Shown here piece by piece: positions 62,701 to 64,000 of a DNA stretch of 64,000 nucleotides. Position 1 is the stretch's first letter. Each line of letters opens with the position of its first letter. Position numbers and translations under genes: made by a program. The stretch comes from Struthio camelus (taxonomy: Eukaryota > Chordata > Aves > Struthioniformes > Struthionidae): contig NC_090942.1 of the NCBI RefSeq assembly GCF_040807025.1, positions 38,518,911-38,582,910 of the forward strand, given 5' to 3'. The notes under the pieces were generated by a model. It saw nothing but the letters and a program-made list of their open reading frames with translations, was not told where the DNA came from and ran no database searches.

Positions 62701-63281
62701 CTTAGCACCTTTGAAGCAAACGTTTGATTTAGCAGATGCCCAGACAGTATTGGTGTGTATTACAGAATTTTTACTTTCATTTGTACGGGACAGATAAATG
62801 ATGTGCCCATGTGGTATCAAAGATTGGCTTGTCTCACAAACAAAAGCCCTTATTTTTTTTAATGGGGTACTAGGATGTTAATTTTTGGAAGTGTGACACT
62901 GTATTCTGTAGCTTATCTATGGCTAAAGTCAAGCTAGAGAATTGCAGATTTGACTGTTTAGCATTGACCGGTATTATTTATGAATTAATTTCAGGGAAAG
63001 CAAGCAAATGCAGGTGGCCGTTCTGTAGTTGGGTTCGGCTGTGACAGATTGTTCTGGTTAGAGCGGGGCGAAAACTGGAAGCAATGGTTGAATTTCAGTT
63101 AGCATTGTGTGAGGGAAAAGGAGGCGATGACGACTTGAACTAGCCCTCGTTTAGGGCCTTGTTAGCAGCTTAAGATTTAAATACTTAACCAAAAGGCTAA
63201 CTGAACAGTCTAACGTTATGTATTACGTTACAGGCTTTATCAGAATGTGCAGTGACGTTAAAAACGATTCATCTCAAAAGG
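41690..63281 (+). CDS. XPOT: Exportin-T (tRNA exportin), 21 coding exons, 3' end beyond window
   Basis: XPOT is a HEAT-repeat karyopherin of the importin-beta family. It binds mature tRNA together with RanGTP in the nucleus and releases it in the cytoplasm. Coding exons on plus are 41690-41749, 43601-43683, 44892-44948, 46558-46627, 48340-48558, 49166-49350, 49739-49907, 51246-51482, 51783-51821, 54663-54725, 55697-55821, 56704-56848, 57005-57124, 57296-57390, 58221-58290, 58735-58973, 59476-59761, 60967-61156, 62435-62551, 62637-62752 and 63234-63281. They sum to 2733 nt, 911 codons, all in phase. The human protein has 962 residues, so about 51 C-terminal residues lie to the right. The start MDEQALLGLNPNAD matches the family and has an optimal context (A at -3, G at +4). 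The N-terminal third is the RanGTP-binding part in known exportin-T structures; tRNA contacts involve both ends. Intron 6 uses a GC donor. Confidence 0.98.
41750..43600 (+). other. XPOT intron 2
   Basis: This GT-AG intron of 1.85 kb contains a diverged plus-strand CR1 3' end at about 43170-43322 and a GTT-rich simple stretch just before the acceptor (43550-43573). Nothing else was recognised. Confidence 0.9.
43170..43322 (+). mobile_element. CR1 retroposon 3' fragment (old)
   Basis: The sequence reads from CCTTGGAGATATTCAG through TGATCCTGCTTTGAGCTGGG to a TCTCCAGAAGTCCATTCTAAC-like end, and finishes at CCGATTCTATGAATTG. This is the usual order of the avian CR1 3' end, heavily mutated and without a clear octamer tail. 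It lies in XPOT intron 2 in sense orientation. Confidence 0.8.
43601..43683 (+). CDS. XPOT: XPOT exon 3 (residues 21-47)
   Basis: The acceptor is GCTTGCAG|GCACTA and the donor is TATACAG|GTAATG. It encodes ALAYFEQLKVSQDAWQVCAE and ALAQSIY, with two bases (AG) carried into a serine codon. It forms part of the first HEAT repeat and is too short for a simple frame scan. Confidence 0.96.
43684..44891 (+). other. XPOT intron 3
   Basis: This GT-AG intron is 1.2 kb. It contains the antisense CR1 tip at 44199-44254 and a short GTTT-rich stretch near 44570-44587. Confidence 0.9.
44199..44254 (-). mobile_element. CR1 retroposon 3' tip, antisense to XPOT
   Basis: The plus strand reads ATCATAGAATCGTAGAGTAA followed by TTCAGGTCGGAAGGAATCTC, the complement of a CR1 3' terminus. 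Only about 55 bp are recognisable. It lies in XPOT intron 3. Confidence 0.75.
44892..44948 (+). CDS. XPOT: XPOT exon 4 (residues 48-66)
   Basis: The acceptor is TCTTCTAG|TGATGA and the donor is AAGTTCAA|GTAAGT. It encodes SDDHIKFFCFQVLEHQIKF, with AA carried over to complete lysine. It is part of the N-terminal Ran-contacting HEAT repeats. Confidence 0.95.
44949..46557 (+). other. XPOT intron 4
   Basis: This GT-AG intron is 1.6 kb. Frames on both strands at 45126-45354 and on minus at 46115-46417 resemble nothing known and are taken as chance. No repeat family was recognised. Confidence 0.85.
46558..46627 (+). CDS. XPOT: XPOT exon 5 (residues 67-90)
   Basis: The acceptor is GTTTCAG|ATATTC and the donor is GCACAG|GTAAGT. 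It encodes KYSELTEVQQQLIRETLITW and LQAQ, ending in phase 0. Confidence 0.96.
46628..48339 (+). other. XPOT intron 5
   Basis: This GT-AG intron is 1.7 kb and AT-rich. No gene, RNA or repeat family was recognised; short minus-strand frames at 47055-47966 are taken as chance. Confidence 0.85.
48340..48558 (+). CDS. XPOT: XPOT exon 6 (residues 91-163)
   Basis: The acceptor is TCTACCAG|ATGCTG and the exon ends ACATCAGAG before a GC donor (GAG|GCAAGT). It encodes MLNPQPEKTFIRNKAAQVFA and LLFVTEYLTKWPKFFFDILS through to DRDVVHTSE. This is the start of the exportin-1-like core helices (Xpo1-type region). It is one of the most conserved stretches. Confidence 0.97.
48559..49165 (+). other. XPOT intron 6, GC-AG type
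   Basis: The intron begins GCAAGT and ends TTGATAG. Only this choice joins TSE to EARRN in the right frame: the nearby GT at 48563-48564 would put a stop at the junction. The surroundings (CAGAG|GCAAGT) fit the strong consensus that GC donors need. A C15 run lies at 48642-48656. Confidence 0.9.
48642..48656 (+). repeat. Poly(C) run, 15 nt
   Basis: There are fifteen consecutive C in XPOT intron 6, some 85 nt after the GC donor. It is probably variable in length and prone to sequencing error. Confidence 0.9.
49166..49350 (+). CDS. XPOT: XPOT exon 7 (residues 164-224)
   Basis: The acceptor is ATTGATAG|GAGGCT and the donor is AATGAAAG|GTAGGA. It encodes EARRNTLLKDTMREQCIPSL, then VESWYQILQNY and CLEVVGAYVSWIDLSLIANE, with AG carried over into arginine. 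Confidence 0.97.
49674..49702 (+). repeat. (TA)n microsatellite in XPOT intron 7
   Basis: About fourteen uninterrupted TA units sit inside a wider TA/TAA-rich tract (49655-49711). They end some 35 nt before the exon 8 acceptor. The pyrimidine tract of that acceptor (CTTCTAATTTTCTCCCAG) begins after the repeat. Confidence 0.9.
49739..49907 (+). CDS. XPOT: XPOT exon 8 (residues 225-281)
   Basis: The acceptor is TCTCCCAG|GTTTAT and the donor is GATCAG|GTTTGT. It encodes RFINMLLGHMSVEVLREEAC, DCLFEIVNKGMDPIDKTKL and the segment ending AGLFSIDQ. Phase 0 at its end. Confidence 0.97.
49908..51245 (+). other. XPOT intron 8
   Basis: This GT-AG intron of 1.3 kb has no recognised repeats or genes. The overlapping frames at 50358-50601 on both strands are taken as chance. 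Confidence 0.85.
51246..51482 (+). CDS. XPOT: XPOT exon 9 (residues 282-360)
   Basis: The acceptor is GTTTCAG|GAAGAT and the donor is AAACAA|GTAAAT. It encodes EDDVDFLARFSKLVNGMGQA, the segment around NGDIKSAQDTLQAIEAKVAL and the acidic turn HEDDDISSNIIGF, ending YLHILKQ in phase 0. Confidence 0.97.
51783..51821 (+). CDS. XPOT: XPOT exon 10 (residues 361-373), micro-sized
   Basis: The 39-nt exon has acceptor GTTTATAG|CTTTCT and donor GTAGAG|GTAAGA. It encodes LSALSDQQKANVE, matching the human LTVLSDQQKANVE stretch. Skipping it would keep the frame, since it is 13 whole codons. Confidence 0.95.
51822..54662 (+). other. XPOT intron 10
   Basis: This GT-AG intron of 2.8 kb is the second longest in the gene. 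It contains a C17 run at 52962-52978 and a local direct repeat of TCATCTGATTTCT near 53945-53980. No mobile element or nested gene was recognised. Confidence 0.85.
52962..52978 (+). repeat. Poly(C) run, 17 nt
   Basis: Seventeen consecutive C follow a CCTCCCTCTT stretch in XPOT intron 10. It is likely to be variable in length. Confidence 0.9.
54663..54725 (+). CDS. XPOT: XPOT exon 11 (residues 374-394)
   Basis: The acceptor is TACCTCAG|GCAATC and the donor is AATGAG|GTATTC. It encodes AIMLAVMKKLTYDEEYNFEN plus E, 21 whole codons, phase 0 on both sides. Confidence 0.96.
54726..55696 (+). other. XPOT intron 11
   Basis: This GT-AG intron is about 1 kb and AT-rich. Nothing was recognised in it; two short plus frames near 55364-55628 are chance. 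Confidence 0.85.
55697..55821 (+). CDS. XPOT: XPOT exon 12 (residues 395-435)
   Basis: The acceptor is CTTGCAG|GGTGAA and the donor is CTTCA|GTAAGT. It encodes GEDEAMFVEYRKQLKLLLDR, LAQVSPELLLASVRRVF and NTTL, with CA carried into a glutamine codon. Confidence 0.97.
55822..56703 (+). other. XPOT intron 12
   Basis: This GT-AG intron is 0.9 kb. It has a T-run near 56035-56046 and otherwise no recognisable content. Confidence 0.85.
56704..56848 (+). CDS. XPOT: XPOT exon 13 (residues 436-484)
   Basis: The acceptor is TGTGTAG|GAATTG and the donor is AGAACA|GTAAGT. It encodes QNWQTTRFMEVEVAIRLLYM, LAEALPVSHGAHFSGDVTKA and ending LQDMMRT, phase 0. Confidence 0.97.
57005..57124 (+). CDS. XPOT: XPOT exon 14 (residues 485-524)
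   Basis: The acceptor is ATCTGTAG|CTGGTG and the donor is GTTCTA|GTAAGT. Forty codons encode LVTSGVSAYQHTSVTLEFFE and TVVRYEKFFAVEPQHIPTVL. The preceding intron is only 156 nt. Confidence 0.97.
57296..57390 (+). CDS. XPOT: XPOT exon 15 (residues 525-555)
   Basis: The acceptor is GATTACAG|ATGGCA and the donor is CTCTTAA|GTGAGT. It encodes MAFLDHRGLRHASPKVRSRT and AYLFSRFVKSL, with AA carried into asparagine. The basic HEAT helix with KVRSRTAYLFSRFVK is highly conserved. Confidence 0.97.
57391..58220 (+). other. XPOT intron 15
   Basis: This GT-AG intron is 0.8 kb. It contains a poly(A) run of 22 at 57961-57982 followed by a GA-rich stretch to about 58005. No retroposon body is recognisable before the A-run. 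Confidence 0.85.
57961..58005 (+). repeat. Poly(A)22 plus (GA)n run
   Basis: Twenty-two A are followed by GAAAAGAGAGAGAGAGAAAG. A similar A-then-GA pattern occurs at 62103-62133 in intron 19. Either may be the decayed tail of an old retroposon, but no body is visible. Confidence 0.85.
58221..58290 (+). CDS. XPOT: XPOT exon 16 (residues 556-579)
   Basis: The acceptor is TACTTCAG|TAAGCA and the donor is CCTCCT|GTGAGT. It encodes NKQMNPFIEDVLNRIQDLLE and LSPP, phase 0. Confidence 0.96.
58735..58973 (+). CDS. XPOT: XPOT exon 17 (residues 580-658)
   Basis: The acceptor is CATTCTAG|GAAAAT and the donor is TTGCTAG|GTAGGT. It encodes ENGYQALLSSDDQLFIYETA, GVLIVNSEYSAERKQVLMRN and ends in the segment ADCLNHAVGFA, with AG carried into serine. 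Confidence 0.97.
59476..59761 (+). CDS. XPOT: XPOT exon 18 (residues 659-754), longest coding exon
   Basis: The acceptor is TTTTACAG|CCGAAC and the donor is TTTAAG|GTATGA. It encodes SRTSKAFSNKQTVKQCGCSE, the stretch LSCPLQKEVLRSGVRTFLHR and ends LINQITAKFK in phase 0. Confidence 0.97.
59762..60966 (+). other. XPOT intron 18
   Basis: This GT-AG intron is 1.2 kb. It carries the clearest CR1 copy of the window at 59991-60144, T-rich runs near 60520-60557, and otherwise nothing recognised. Confidence 0.9.
59991..60144 (+). mobile_element. CR1 retroposon 3' end with octamer tail
   Basis: The fragment begins GCTGGAGATATTCCAAAGCC, contains GGGGGTTGGACTAGATGATC and AGGTCCCTTCCAACCTAAAC, and ends in repeats of ATTCTGTG/GATTCTGTGT. 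This is the 5'-truncated 3' end of a chicken-repeat-1 (CR1) LINE, the dominant retroposon of birds. It is in sense orientation to XPOT. It is better preserved than the other two copies here, so probably younger. Confidence 0.95.
60967..61156 (+). CDS. XPOT: XPOT exon 19 (residues 755-817)
   Basis: The acceptor is TCTCCACAG|ACACAG and the donor is AATCAAG|GTAAGT. It encodes TQVSPFLQQMFMPLLHAIFE, VLLLPAEENDQSAALEKQML and ends TGSGMSEVIANQ, with one G carried over. The human start of this exon reads IQVSP, so the first residue differs. Confidence 0.97.
61157..62434 (+). other. XPOT intron 19
   Basis: This GT-AG intron is 1.3 kb and AT-rich, with an A11-12 run leading into (GA)n at 62103-62133. 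No mobile element or RNA gene was recognised. Confidence 0.85.
62435..62551 (+). CDS. XPOT: XPOT exon 20 (residues 818-856)
   Basis: The acceptor is GTTTAAG|GTGCAC and the donor is CTTTGGG|GTAAGA. It encodes GAQNVERVLFTVIQGAVDYP and DPIAQKTCFIILSKLVELW, with one G carried over. The following intron is only 85 nt, the shortest in the gene. Confidence 0.97.
62637..62752 (+). CDS. XPOT: XPOT exon 21 (residues 857-895)
   Basis: The acceptor is TTTTCAG|GAGGCA and the donor is GTATTG|GTGTGT. It encodes GGKDGPVGFADFVYKHIVPA and CFLAPLKQTFDLADAQTVL, ending in phase 0. Confidence 0.97.
63234..63281 (+). CDS. XPOT: XPOT exon 22 (residues 896-911), last in window
   Basis: The acceptor is CGTTACAG|GCTTTA and the donor is AAAAGG|GTAAGC. 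Sixteen codons encode ALSECAVTLKTIHLKR. The reading phase is 0 and no further XPOT exon is found before 64000. Confidence 0.95.
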
Positions 63282-64000
63282 GTAAGCTTCATAATACTTA
63301 GCAGGGAATAACTCTTACAGGCTTCTATAGTGCTTTTATCAATTTCTAGAAATACTTATATAAAAATAGAATAGTAATTCAGTCTCTAAGTTAAGAGGAT
63401 GGCTATAATACTGTGCAGGAATATAGAATCCAAACTCTTGACAGTTCACAGGAAAATATGGTCACTGGATTGTTACTGAATTTAGTTGAAGAATTGTCAT
63501 TCTGCTTTTCGGTATAGTACTTTAACTGATGTAAAAGAGCAATTAGAGAGGTACTCTGTAGTACTTCTGCAAAAAAAAAAAAAGGTATCTTTCAGTATCT
63601 AAGAGATTTGATTGAGAAATATTTAGGGGAAAAAGGAATTTTGCATTTGTTAACAACTAACATTTTAGCATATTTCCAATTTAATGGGAAATCATGCAGT
63701 TTCTATGTTCCTGTTACTGTTTCTGCTACACTTTTGAAACTGCTGACTGACTTTTCTCCCTCTGTCAAATGCAAGTTAAAAAAAAAAAAAAATTGCAAAT
63801 ATAAATAGCTTAAAATTTCTATGTAAACTGGCAGAAAAGAGATTGTGTTCTAATTGAGGAGGCCACCTGAGCGTTTGCTCCTTTATGCCCAAAAGCAGCA
63901 AGAGGACAAATCCATAGGAAATAGAGCTTTGGTAAATGAAATGCTTCAAATTACAAATACTACTTTTATTAACGCTAGCAATGCAACTATAGCAGAACAA
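63282..64000 (+). other. XPOT intron 22 (continues past the window)
   Basis: This AT-rich intron sequence contains A-runs near 63571 and 63779. The last 51 or so residues of XPOT are not encoded here. Confidence 0.85.

Overview
The window reads as nuclear DNA of a bird. All three recognisable genes are vertebrate and split by spliceosomal introns with standard GT-AG borders, except one GC-AG intron. Three pieces of CR1 retroposon are present, one with the typical 3' octamer tail (ATTCTGTG-like), and gene promoters sit in sharp GC-rich CpG islands inside AT-rich DNA. No Alu or L1 sequence was seen. The species is not determined.

Layout. 1-18179: a long stretch without any gene I can support. 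It holds a GC-rich patch followed by a polypurine tandem array (2617-2755), an orphan CpG island with two RFX-type X-boxes (9061-9560), and a smaller GC-rich patch near 10060-10310. 18180-28851, minus strand: KICS2 (C12orf66), three coding exons, complete, about 446 residues, with a CpG-island promoter carrying four CACGTG boxes. 28852-32490: promoter island, then AT-rich intergenic DNA with a 34-bp perfect palindrome. 32507-35964, minus strand: RPL18A (ribosomal protein eL20), five coding exons, complete, 176 residues, with a 5'TOP start. 35965-37990: shared upstream interval between RPL18A and XPOT. 37990-64000, plus strand: XPOT (exportin-T), an inferred noncoding first exon plus 21 coding exons encoding residues 1-911. 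The last part of the protein (about 51 residues, by comparison with the 962-residue human protein) lies beyond the right edge.

The genes share a theme. KICS2 is a subunit of KICSTOR, which tethers GATOR1 to lysosomes and so controls mTORC1. RPL18A is a TOP mRNA, a class translated under mTORC1/LARP1 control. XPOT is the RanGTP-dependent exporter of tRNA. RPL18A and XPOT are arranged head to head about 2 kb apart. KICS2 next to XPOT matches the order I recall for human 12q14, but human RPL18A lies on chromosome 19, so its place here is a synteny difference worth checking.

Exon borders were set by hand: splice dinucleotides, reading-phase bookkeeping and agreement with the remembered family proteins all had to fit. 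Lengths sum to 1341 nt (KICS2), 531 nt (RPL18A) and 2733 nt (XPOT part in window). Transcript ends, promoter assignments and transcription-factor sites are inference from motifs.
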